DNA of 64,000 nucleotides, taken from Pelethousia sp034933245. Lineage in GTDB: Bacteria; Bacillota; Clostridia; Christensenellales; CAG-138. The position numbers were made by a program, and so were the translations under genes. The stretch is from the NCBI GenBank assembly GCA_034933245.1, contig JAYFNX010000004.1, forward strand, positions 1 through 64,000, read 5' to 3'. The notes under the pieces are model-generated. The model made no database searches. It saw only the letters and a list, made by a program, of their open reading frames with translations, and had not been told where the DNA came from. Of the stretch, positions 43,709 to 51,423 are shown piece after piece. How positions within the stretch are numbered: the stretch's first letter is position 1; each line of letters begins with the position of its first letter.

Positions 43709-44152
43709 ATGGAAACTCAAAAAAGGCTTGATCTTCTGCAGTATATTTATGCGGCGTCCATCGCGGAAACCGTGAATACGTACGGCAGAATGAACGTACT
43801 TGCCAGCATAGTCGAAAAAAAGAGAGAACGGCAGGCGCAGACGGCTCCTGGCTTGAATCAGCAACTGGACGTTAAGAACGTGGAGGATGTTTTCAGCAAA
43901 CTTTCCGAGGTGTTTGGCTGCGCAAACTGGACGGTAGAAAAAACGCAGGACGGTTATACCGCTATTGCCACGGCCTGCAAGCTGTGCGCCCTTTCAAAAA
44001 GAATGGGCGGCGCAAATCCCTGCCATGGATGGTGTCTTGACCCAATGTTTGCAATGGTGTCTGCCGTTAGCGGCATTCGTGATGAAGATATGACCATTGA
44101 GAGCACGCTGATGGAGGGCGACTGCTGCAAAGTCCTCATGAAGCAAGCATAA
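43709..44152 (+). CDS. L-2-amino-thiazoline-4-carboxylate hydrolase-like protein
   Basis: A 147-residue protein with the Cys-rich pattern ACKLCALSKRMGG, NPCHGWCLDPMFAM and EGDCCKVLM found in the ATC-hydrolase family of small proteins. In the named family member the activity opens a thiazoline ring to give cysteine, but most family members are untested. Ribosome site AAAGGAGACACAAAC. In operon with the TetR gene, suggesting a response to a small-molecule inducer. The Cys residues suggest metal binding or redox-active chemistry. Confidence 0.65.
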   Translation: METQKRLDLLQYIYAASIAETVNTYGRMNVLASIVEKKRERQAQTAPGLNQQLDVKNVEDVFSKLSEVFGCANWTVEKTQDGYTAIATACKLCALSKRMGGANPCHGWCLDPMFAMVSAVSGIRDEDMTIESTLMEGDCCKVLMKQA

Positions 44153-44244
44153 AATGGAGCCCCAGCGTTCTACGCATAGGGGAACACGTGCAACTGTAGT
44201 TTAGGCATAGGCTTTTAGGGCGCAAAACCCAAATGGAGGAAGAA

Positions 44245-45051
44245 ATGAACAGCAGAAATAGTAAAAAAATGGCTGTGTTGATGCTCATCCTATCCGGCCT
44301 GTCATTTTTCGCAGCTGCTAGGGGCGTATTCGATCAAGCGCTGTATTACGATGTATATCAGGCGGGGACCATGCCGCACAACCTGATATGGGGGTCGCAG
44401 GCCCAGGATATGATGTCCATGCTCTTTTCGCTTTTACTCGCTGCATGCACGTTGCTATTTCTTAAAAAACAATCCGTTAAACTCTATATTATGATGCTGG
44501 GGTTGACTTGGTACTTCTTTTATGCCTTTGGGCTATACACCATGCAGGGGCAATATACCTCCATCTATTTTGTCTATTTGGCGATATTCGGCGTGGCGTT
44601 TTACGGCTTTCTTTTCGGCACATGTAGCATCGACCCACTAGAGGCGGAGCGGTACCAACTGCCGGAAGGACTGCGAAAAGCCATCTTCCTTTACTTATTA
44701 GCCATGATTGGGGTGTTATATCCTGTTTGGATTCTCAGAATGCTTCCGGATGTCGCAAGACATATCCCTTGCAGCACCTATGGGGTTTTTATTTTGGATT
44801 TAGGCTTCATCTTCCCGGCGATGGGTTGGATTGCTTATATGCTGTGGAAAAGAAAACCACGGGGCACGATCCTTGCCGGCGTTGCAATTTTTAAGATTTT
44901 TGCTTTATGCTTGAGTTGGGCGCTTGCTGAAATCAGCAATCCATTTGTTGGCAATGCTTTTGTAATGGAGACAGCCCTAATCTCCTTTACGCTAACTTTA
45001 AGCAGTCTGGCTTGTATCATTCCTTACTTTATGAAACTGAAAAAGAAATAG
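44245..45051 (+). CDS. Polytopic membrane protein, unknown
   Basis: A 268-residue protein with about seven hydrophobic helices. It begins MNSRNSKKMAVLMLILSGLS, with ribosome site GGAGGAAGAA. A periplasmic-side loop has YDVYQAGTMPHNLIWGSQAQD. I do not recognise the family. Some 90 nt separate it from the ATC-hydrolase-like gene, so it may be the last gene of the TetR operon; a terminator follows at 45118. Confidence 0.65.
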   Translation: MNSRNSKKMAVLMLILSGLSFFAAARGVFDQALYYDVYQAGTMPHNLIWGSQAQDMMSMLFSLLLAACTLLFLKKQSVKLYIMMLGLTWYFFYAFGLYTMQGQYTSIYFVYLAIFGVAFYGFLFGTCSIDPLEAERYQLPEGLRKAIFLYLLAMIGVLYPVWILRMLPDVARHIPCSTYGVFILDLGFIFPAMGWIAYMLWKRKPRGTILAGVAIFKIFALCLSWALAEISNPFVGNAFVMETALISFTLTLSSLACIIPYFMKLKKK

Positions 45052-45117
45052 CACAAGCGGGATTTTATCAAGAAAAAACCGAACGCCTATAAGGGACCGT
45101 CATCAGTTCCATCATCG

Positions 45118-45159
45118 CAGGATGAACCGCGTTATATAACACGGTTCATCCTGCTTTTT
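45118..45159 (+). terminator. Intrinsic terminator
   Basis: CAGGATGAACCG (45118-45129) pairs perfectly with CGGTTCATCCTG (45142-45153), with an inner GTTAT/ATAAC pairing, then CTTTTT. It closes the TetR/membrane-protein transcript. In 45160-45393 no gene is seen; an ECF-type promoter for the sigma gene is likely but could not be defined. Confidence 0.9.
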
Positions 45160-45393
45160 CCGCAGATCTGGCCTGCGTTAACTTCCAAAATTGTTTATCG
45201 GGGTTTAGGTTTACGCGCAGCGGTCGGCAACAGAAGCAACAGCATGAAAGCGGGGACGAAGCATGGCAACAAGGTCGCTTAGCTGTTTTTGCCCCGGATT
45301 AGTTGCTATAATTAAAGAAATTATGGATTTCTTGAATTTGTTTGCAAGGTTTCTTGGCACTCAATCGTTTTGTAGGTAGGAGGGTAGAGAAAG

Positions 45394-45894
45394 ATGGCGC
45401 TATCACAACGGAAAAACGAGGATACCATTACAATCGCACTTACAACATATTCGGATATGGTTTATAGAATCTGCTTCCTCTATTTACGTAACAAATCGGA
45501 TATTGAGGATGTATTTCAAGAAGTATTCCTTAGGTTCCTTCAAAAGGAACCCTCCTTTGAAAGCAAGGACCATGAAAAAGCCTGGCTAATCAGAGTGACG
45601 ATGAATCAATGCAAGGATGTCCTAAAAAGCTTTTGGCGCAATAACATCCATTTGGTCGAGAATGTGGAGGTGCGCTTAGAGGACACACCTGAAAACGACC
45701 TTTTGCAGGTTGTCCTATCCCTCCCGAAAAAGTATAAGGATGTTATTTATCTCTATTATTACGAAGGGTATACGGTACCTGCAATGGCAAAGCTTATCAA
45801 CCAAAATGAAAATACGATTTATTCGCATTTATATAGGGGGAAAGCCCTATTAAGGCGAAAATTGGAAGGGAAAGAATATGAATACGGTTTTTAA
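45394..45894 (+). CDS. ECF-type RNA polymerase sigma factor
   Basis: A 166-residue sigma-70 family factor with regions 2 and 4 only. Region 2 has YSDMVYRICFLYLRNKSDIEDVFQ; region 4 has LPKKYKDVIYLYYYEGYTVP, then AMAKLINQNENTIYSHLYRG. It overlaps the RsgI-like gene by 17 nt, which is the cognate anti-sigma. The start has AGGAGGGTAGAGAAAG. Confidence 0.92.
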   Translation: MALSQRKNEDTITIALTTYSDMVYRICFLYLRNKSDIEDVFQEVFLRFLQKEPSFESKDHEKAWLIRVTMNQCKDVLKSFWRNNIHLVENVEVRLEDTPENDLLQVVLSLPKKYKDVIYLYYYEGYTVPAMAKLINQNENTIYSHLYRGKALLRRKLEGKEYEYGF

Positions 45895-46807
45895 ATCTTC
45901 GTTGGATCATATTAAAGCGGATGAAGCCTTAATTCTCAAAACGGAAGCGTATCTAAGGAAGATGCTTTCAGCAGAGCAAACCGCCAGAACACATAACTTA
46001 AAAAAGGGGAGGATAAGGAATATGAAAAAATATGCGATACTGGCTTGCGTGGCGCTCTTGCTCCTCATGGGCGGGATAAAAGCATATCTTACGCCCGTAT
46101 CGTATCTGAGCGTGGACATCAACCCGAGCGTGGAATTGGGAATCAATGCATTTGGGCAAGTCGTAAGCGCGGAGGGATACAATACGGATGGCAGGGCGAT
46201 TTTAAATGGAATAAAGGTAACGGGTATGCGTGTTAAGAAAGCGGTTAACACGGTAATTGCCGCAGCCGCTTCGAATGGATTCATAGACGATGATGGCTCC
46301 ACGACTATTTTGCTTACCGCTGAAACAGACAATGATAACATGGCAGCCGAATTGAATGGGGAAGCGGAGACGGGGGCACAGGAAGCCTTGGCTGAAAATG
46401 GTAAATCAGCGGCCATACACAAAGAAAATGTTGCGCTGGCACGCCGTGACGAAGCAAAAACGCTGGGTATTACCCCCGGCAAACTGAACCTTATTGAAAA
46501 GCTGCAAGCCGTTGATCCAACCGCTACGGTAGAACAGTATAAAGAGGCAAAGGTCAAGGATATTATGAAGGCCATACAAACGCTGAAGGATAAAGGGACG
46601 GCAGTCGGCAATCAAGACGAAAACGCTGCGGAAGGCAACAAGAACGAGAAGGCCGCAGCCGGCAATCAAAGCGAAAACGCCACGGAAGGCAATCAGAACG
46701 AGGATTCTTCAACAGGAAACCAAAACGGAGGGATTGCAGGGGAAGGGAACCAAGGCGGCGCAGCCGGCGGCCAAGCCCAGGGCGGTGGGGCAGGCAATAA
46801 AAGATAG
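45878..46807 (+). CDS. RsgI-like membrane anti-sigma factor with Asn/Gln-rich 9-residue repeats
   Basis: A 309-residue single-pass membrane protein. Residues 1-49 are cytoplasmic and would hold the sigma factor; a helix follows (YAILACVALLLLMGG, about 52-66); then YLSVDINPSVELGINAFGQV, VSAEGYNTDGRAIL, the extracytoplasmic RsgI N-terminal-type module. The outer tail has 9-residue repeats of GNQ-x-EN-x-x-E (four and a half copies, near 46607-46733) and a Gly-rich end. In Clostridium RsgI proteins the tail usually carries a carbohydrate-binding domain; none is visible here. What it senses is unknown. Its frame is intact. Confidence 0.85.
   Translation: MNTVFKSSLDHIKADEALILKTEAYLRKMLSAEQTARTHNLKKGRIRNMKKYAILACVALLLLMGGIKAYLTPVSYLSVDINPSVELGINAFGQVVSAEGYNTDGRAILNGIKVTGMRVKKAVNTVIAAAASNGFIDDDGSTTILLTAETDNDNMAAELNGEAETGAQEALAENGKSAAIHKENVALARRDEAKTLGITPGKLNLIEKLQAVDPTATVEQYKEAKVKDIMKAIQTLKDKGTAVGNQDENAAEGNKNEKAAAGNQSENATEGNQNEDSSTGNQNGGIAGEGNQGGAAGGQAQGGGAGNKR
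46607..46733 (+). repeat. 27-bp coding tandem repeat in the anti-sigma tail
   Basis: Four and a half units of 27 bp, each starting GGCAA(T/C)(C)A and encoding GNQDENAAE, GNKNEKAAA, GNQSENATE, GNQNEDSST, then GNQNG. The repeats are degenerate, so recent expansion is unlikely, but copy number may differ between strains. Confidence 0.7.
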
Positions 46808-46861
46808 CCGGAACAAAAAAGGAGCCGACATGCAATATGCCGACTTCCGCGCAATAAAAAA

Positions 46862-46910
46862 GGGCCGCCGAGCCCGGCTGGAAGCCGGAGCTGCGGCGGC
46901 CTTCTTGCTT
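46862..46910. terminator. Bidirectional terminator between convergent genes
   Basis: GGCCGCCG (46863-46870) pairs with CGGCGGCC (46894-46901), and the inner AGCCCGGCT/AGCCGGAGCT pairing extends the stem. AAAAAA precedes and CTTCTTGCTT follows, so it can end the minus-strand lipoprotein gene and the plus-strand anti-sigma gene. Confidence 0.85.
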
Positions 46911-47469
46911 AGGCCACGTGATTAAAGTTTTCGATCGCACCCTGCAGGGCTGCCAAAAGATCATCGATGGGGGCGGCCTCAATCTGCGCCGCGCCCAGGT
47001 CTTCGCCCATATCCAGGGCCATGATGGTGTCGCTGATCTGCTCTACGCCAAAGGTGATGGCAAGACCATTGGTCTCGTCCGCGATAGTAACGGAACCGTC
47101 GCCGTTATCCGTCATAGCACCGAAGAAACTGGCCGCATCCCCGCTTTCGGGATCGCCAAAGATCATGCCGGCAATGGTCATGTCTTCGTTGAACACCAGC
47201 AAAATGGCCTCGCCGGCATCAGAAGTGCCCAGATAGCCGCCACTCACCCAGCTGGCAATGGTGTCATAGTCCAAAGTATAGGTTAGCTCTTCGCTGGTGG
47301 TGGGTTCTTCGACGGGCTCTTCGGCAGGTGCTTCGGCAGGTGCTTCGGCGGGGGCGGCGGCGGGAGCATCTGCGGGGGCAGCGGCGGGTTCTTTCGCGCC
47401 GCCACAGGCTACGAGGCTGAAGGCCAGCACGAGCGCCAGCAGGGTAAGTACCCATTTTTTAAATTGCAT
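46909..47469 (-). CDS. Lipoprotein with Ala/Pro-rich linker, unknown
   Basis: A 186-residue predicted lipoprotein: signal MQFKKWVLTLLALVLAF, lipobox LVAC (Cys22). Then an Ala/Pro/Glu-rich flexible linker (APADAPAAAPAEAPAEAPAE) to residue about 60, and a folded acidic domain (LDYDTIASWVSGGYLGTSDA... MTDNGDGSVTIADE). No family is recognised. Ribosome site TTGGAGGAAAATCACCT. It is convergent with the anti-sigma gene and divergent from the AgrA-like gene; the intergenic 47470-47729 contains repeated ACGGT motifs that could be LytTR sites, unproven. Confidence 0.75.
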   Translation of the reverse strand: MQFKKWVLTLLALVLAFSLVACGGAKEPAAAPADAPAAAPAEAPAEAPAEEPVEEPTTSEELTYTLDYDTIASWVSGGYLGTSDAGEAILLVFNEDMTIAGMIFGDPESGDAASFFGAMTDNGDGSVTIADETNGLAITFGVEQISDTIMALDMGEDLGAAQIEAAPIDDLLAALQGAIENFNHVA

Positions 47470-47729
47470 AGGTGATTTTCCTCCAAGTTATATGAATCGT
47501 ATAAAAAACCACAGATACTATGGCTTTTACCAGGGATGGCTGGCGTACTTGCATTTTGGCTAGTACGCAGTGTCACTCTACACAACATCATAACAAAAAT
47601 TGCCGAAAAAAACCGTTTTGTGCGCGAACGGTAGTTGTTTTCGTTACAAACGGTCATGGGAGAGTGGCGGCGCGAATGACGCTATGATAAAATTATAGGA
47701 GATTTGTAGCGTAACGGAGGAAAGCAAAT

Positions 47730-48452
47730 ATGCGCATTGCAGTTTGCGACGACGATCCACAGGAATTGGCGCGGCTTTCGGAACTGCTGCGCGCTTACCG
47801 GCAGGAAACGAAGGCCACTCTCACATATTCGACTTACGGAGACGGGATATCGCTGCTTGAGGCTGTACGCAAGGGCGGTTTCGATCTGCTGCTGTTGGAC
47901 GTGCTGATGCCCATGGTAAGCGGCATGCAGGCGGCGCATGAAATACGGGAATTCGATGAAGAGGTGAAGATCGCCTTTTTGACCGCCTCGGCAGAATTCG
48001 CTGTGGAAAGCTATTCGGTGGAGGCCTACACCTATCTGGTCAAGCCCGCCACACGGGATAATCTTTTTCCGGTTTTAAACAAGCTGTTTCGCGCCGCACA
48101 AAAGTCGGAAGAGGGGCTACCTGTCAAACTGCAAAGCGGCATGGCCCATATTCTATTTTCCAGGCTCGCCTTTGTGGAGGTGATGAACCGGACGCTGCGA
48201 TTCCATTTAACGGACGGCGCCATAAGAGAGCTGTGCGCGCCGCTTTCGGATTATGAGGACATGCTTTTGCAGCGGCCGGAGTTTATAAGGGTACATCGGG
48301 CGTTTATTGTGAACCTTTGGCAGATACAGGAGTTGCACACCACGGAAATCCTTACCTATACGGGGAGCCTTGTTCCGGTTTCCAGGCGGCTTTATGCACA
48401 GGTGCGCAAGGCGTATGTGAACCAGCTGTTTGCAGAGAAAGGAGTGGATTGA
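47730..48452 (+). CDS. LytTR-family response regulator (AgrA-like)
   Basis: A 240-residue regulator. The receiver domain has acidic residues DDD (7-9), phospho-acceptor Asp57 (LLLLDVLMPM), Thr85 and Lys105. The C-terminal LytTR DNA-binding domain has FVEVMNRTLRFHLTDGAI and FIRVHRAFIVNLWQIQEL. Start ATG 47730 has ACGGAGGAAAGCAAAT. It overlaps the sensor kinase start by one base, so the pair is co-translated. Targets are unknown; local candidates are the lipoprotein and the large surface protein. Confidence 0.92.
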   Translation: MRIAVCDDDPQELARLSELLRAYRQETKATLTYSTYGDGISLLEAVRKGGFDLLLLDVLMPMVSGMQAAHEIREFDEEVKIAFLTASAEFAVESYSVEAYTYLVKPATRDNLFPVLNKLFRAAQKSEEGLPVKLQSGMAHILFSRLAFVEVMNRTLRFHLTDGAIRELCAPLSDYEDMLLQRPEFIRVHRAFIVNLWQIQELHTTEILTYTGSLVPVSRRLYAQVRKAYVNQLFAEKGVD

Positions 48453-49738
48453 TGGTAACCGTTCTTGGTTCAATCAACTATGGGCTCGTTTTAATATATG
48501 GCGTATTGCTTTCGGTGGATTTTGCGGGCGGGTGCGCCTCAAAAAAAGAACGCTATGCGGTGGCGCTGCTAAGTTTCATTATTTTTGCGGCCCAGATGCT
48601 AAGCTACACCCTTTGGGGCCTTGCGAATACAAAGAAGCTCTATCCGTTGATTTCCCACTTCCCTCTTTTTCTCATGCTGACTTTCGCCCTAAAGAAACCG
48701 TGGGGTGTGGCCCTTGCCAGCGTCCTGACGGCATACTTCTGCTGCCAGTTGCCTCGCTGGATCGGCGCGCTCTCACTCTGCCTATTCGGCACGCAGTTGG
48801 CCTACCAGGCAGGCTATCTGCTTTCCATCGTTCCCTTGTATATCTTTTTGCAACGATATTTTACAATAGCTGCCCATCGGGCAATGACCTACTCCAAAAG
48901 ATCGCTGCTCCTGTTTGGCGGGCTTCCTTTGTTTTATTATATATTTGATTATGCCACCACCGTTTATACCAAGGCATTATACGCGGGCGTCAGAATGGTA
49001 AACGAATTTCTGCCCACGGCCATGGCCCTCTTCTTTGTGGCGTTTGTGGCTGTTTACCATGCGGAAGTACAGCGGCGCACGCAATTGGAAATGGATAATG
49101 CCATGCTTGCCGGGCAATCGAGGCGGGCGAAAAACGAAATGCTAGCCTTGCAGCAGGTGCAGCAGCAAAACGCAATCTACCGGCACGATATGCGGCACCA
49201 CCTAGCCCTTCTCAGCGGGTATCTGGAAGCAGGCGAGATTCGTAAGGCGAGTGAATACATCCGGCAGACACAAGCGGATATTGACAAGCTCGTTCCGGCG
49301 CGATACTGCGAGAACGATACCGTCAATTTAATCCTGTCTTCCTTTGCAAAAAAAGCAAAGCAGCAGGGTGTGACGCTAAGCGCACAAGCCAATATTCCGG
49401 CGGTTCTTCCGCTTTCGGATACGGAACTGTGCGCATTGCTCTCCAATGGTTTGGAAAATGCCGTGTTCGCCGCTTCGCAAATGCATGGAGACTTCGAGAA
49501 GACGGTGCGCTTCAACTGCCAGCCCCATAAGGACAAGCTGCTCATTTACATCAGCAATCCGTATCCGGGCATCGTTTCCATGCGGGATGGATTGCCGGAA
49601 AATACCCAACCTAAGCATGGCTTCGGCGCAAAAAGCATCGGCATGATTGTCGAAAATCACAAGGGGTACTGCTTATTCGAGGCGCAGGATGGATTGTTTA
49701 TGTTAAAGGTCGTACTTCCCCTTCGTGAAAAGGAATAG
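48452..49738 (+). CDS. Membrane sensor histidine kinase (AgrC-like, GHKL type)
   Basis: A 428-residue sensor. About six or seven transmembrane helices occupy residues 1-200, then a dimerisation region with phospho-acceptor His in YRHDMRHHLALLSGYLEAGE, and a GHKL ATPase domain with N-box ALLSNGLENAVFAA and G-box KHGFGAKSIGMIVE. This is the layout of peptide-sensing kinases such as AgrC. No small AgrD-like or AgrB-like gene is seen beside it, so the signal is unknown. Start ATG 48452 overlaps the regulator stop (TGATG), with AAAGGAGTGGATTG upstream. Confidence 0.9.
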   Translation: MVTVLGSINYGLVLIYGVLLSVDFAGGCASKKERYAVALLSFIIFAAQMLSYTLWGLANTKKLYPLISHFPLFLMLTFALKKPWGVALASVLTAYFCCQLPRWIGALSLCLFGTQLAYQAGYLLSIVPLYIFLQRYFTIAAHRAMTYSKRSLLLFGGLPLFYYIFDYATTVYTKALYAGVRMVNEFLPTAMALFFVAFVAVYHAEVQRRTQLEMDNAMLAGQSRRAKNEMLALQQVQQQNAIYRHDMRHHLALLSGYLEAGEIRKASEYIRQTQADIDKLVPARYCENDTVNLILSSFAKKAKQQGVTLSAQANIPAVLPLSDTELCALLSNGLENAVFAASQMHGDFEKTVRFNCQPHKDKLLIYISNPYPGIVSMRDGLPENTQPKHGFGAKSIGMIVENHKGYCLFEAQDGLFMLKVVLPLREKE

Positions 49739-50019
49739 CAGAGAACAAAATAAGATCAAACGTGATAAAAAATGGCCATGCTTGCCATGAAGCACATCTC
49801 TTGTTTTCACATGCAACGCATAATAAAAAATGGGAGTATTTGTTTTTCATACCCATCTAGCGGTTTTTAAATATTCCAGAATTAATCAAATGAAATAATA
49901 GCTTCCGCTTTCTAAAATGATATATATTTCTTTAATAATTGCCTGCCTTTATGTTATAAACATGTCGCGAACGCGACTATAATAAAGATAGTATTATATT
50001 GCCAAAGGGGGGGCTGCAA
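49739..50019. promoter_or_regulatory. Regulator promoter region with GTCGCG/CGCGAC palindrome
   Basis: AT-rich intergenic region. GTCGCGAACGCGAC (49964-49977) is a perfect inverted repeat with a 2-nt centre, and it directly precedes TATAAT (49978-49983), so it would lie in the -35/-10 spacer of a promoter for the gene at 50020. A -35 box is not clear (TTATAA near 49954). The placement suggests control by a DNA-binding protein, perhaps that gene's own product. Confidence 0.5.
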
Positions 50020-51198
50020 ATGCGCTATATGACCACCGCAGAAGCCGCCGAAGCGTGGGGCGTTTCAATCCGTCAGGCGCAGCGGCTTCTGGCCGAGAAC
50101 CGGATACCCGGCGCGCAAAAACACGGCAAGGCATGGATGGTCCCATATGATACGGAAAAGCCCGCCGATCCGCGCCGAAAGAAAAGGCCGACGCAAAGCA
50201 GGCTATCCTCGGATCTTGCGCGTGTGGTCGCGGCTACCACAAAGCCCGCGCCCAGCCGTAACCCAGATGCGATCCTGGAGACGGTGGGGGAGGACCGGTT
50301 TCGGCTCGCCTATGAAGCGGAGATTGCCTATTTACGGGGCGATTTTGCGCAAACGATGGCTTGCTTTCATAAGACGGGGCGGGACGACGCGCTGCGTCTT
50401 CGGGTCTGTCCGTCGGCTATCGTGGCGGCTATCAGCATGGGCGATTACCGTTCCTACACCGAGATCGACGCTTATCTGAAACGCTGCATAAAGGCCAACA
50501 AAGGTAGCGATGCGGCCGCCGTTGCGGAGCTTGCGCTTGCCACTGCCGCTGTGAGCTGCTTTGCCCCCCATATGGCCCCCGGCTGGTTGGCGATGGGAGA
50601 TTTGAGCGCCCTCCCACCCCCCATGAGGCTCAACGCCCTCTATCTGCGGGTCAAATACCTGCATTGTACGCACCGGATTGAGGCCATGCTTGCCGTGGCG
50701 CAAACTGCGCTGTCCCTTTGCGGGTCGGAGCAGCGTATCACGCCTTATGATATTTATCTGCGGCTGATGTGTGCCGTCGCCTGGCATGTGTTGGAACGGG
50801 AGGATGAAGCCAAAAGCTGGCTGCTTTCTGCTATGCGCATCGGCCTGCCCTACGGTTTCATCACGCCTTTTTCTGAGATCGTGACCGCGTTTGGGGGCCT
50901 GATGGAACAGTGTTTGAAGCAGGCTTTTCCGGATTACTACAATGCCGTTCTCGAACAATGGGAGAATACATGGGGAAATTGGATATCCTTTCATAACCAA
51001 TTTACAAAAGACAATATCACGCGCATCCTTTCCCTGCGGGAATACCATATTGCCCTCCTGGTGGCACGGCACTTCTCATACGCAAAAATCGCAAAGAAGA
51101 ATTCCATTTCGGTGGGCAGGCTCAAAAACATTATGTTGGACGTGTATAGCAAACTGTTCATATCCGGCCGAGACGAGCTGGCCAATTACATATTATGA
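50020..51198 (+). CDS. Regulator with an excisionase-type HTH at the N-terminus and LuxR-type HTH at the C-terminus
   Basis: A 392-residue protein. Residues 3-50 are a MerR/excisionase-like HTH (MTTAEAAEAWGVSIRQAQRL, then GAQKHGKAWMVP), followed by a basic linker. Residues about 90-330 are helical and look like degenerate TPR-type repeats (AYLRGDFAQTMACFHKTGRD). The last 60 residues form a LuxR-like HTH (LSLREYHIALLVARHFSYAK, then NSISVGRLKNIMLDVYSKLF). Ribosome site AAAGGGGGGGCTGCAA. It lies between the two-component system and the large surface protein; regulation of the latter is inferred from position. Confidence 0.78.
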   Translation: MRYMTTAEAAEAWGVSIRQAQRLLAENRIPGAQKHGKAWMVPYDTEKPADPRRKKRPTQSRLSSDLARVVAATTKPAPSRNPDAILETVGEDRFRLAYEAEIAYLRGDFAQTMACFHKTGRDDALRLRVCPSAIVAAISMGDYRSYTEIDAYLKRCIKANKGSDAAAVAELALATAAVSCFAPHMAPGWLAMGDLSALPPPMRLNALYLRVKYLHCTHRIEAMLAVAQTALSLCGSEQRITPYDIYLRLMCAVAWHVLEREDEAKSWLLSAMRIGLPYGFITPFSEIVTAFGGLMEQCLKQAFPDYYNAVLEQWENTWGNWISFHNQFTKDNITRILSLREYHIALLVARHFSYAKIAKKNSISVGRLKNIMLDVYSKLFISGRDELANYIL

Positions 51199-51253
51199 CA
51201 AAAAAAGCGTGACTTTTATAAGCTGAACGGTCACTAGAAAAATATAACATTTC

Positions 51254-51293
51254 ACCCTATGATAGGCATGGAAAGCTACCATAGGGTTTTTTT
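51254..51293 (+). terminator. Intrinsic terminator after the regulator
   Basis: ACCCTATG (51254-51261) pairs with CATAGGGT near 51280-51287, with partial inner pairing, then TTTTTTT. It separates the regulator from the surface protein gene, which must use its own promoter or read-through. Confidence 0.8.
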
Positions 51294-51423
51294 ATGCCCT
51301 GGTGAAAAAACGCGAATGAATGCGGCTGGTCGATAGGAAACAACCCCCTTATTACCCCGGCGGCGTGCGTATGCGCGATGCGCTGCGGCGCGAAATTGAA
51401 AGAGGAAGGCAGGAGAACCAAAA

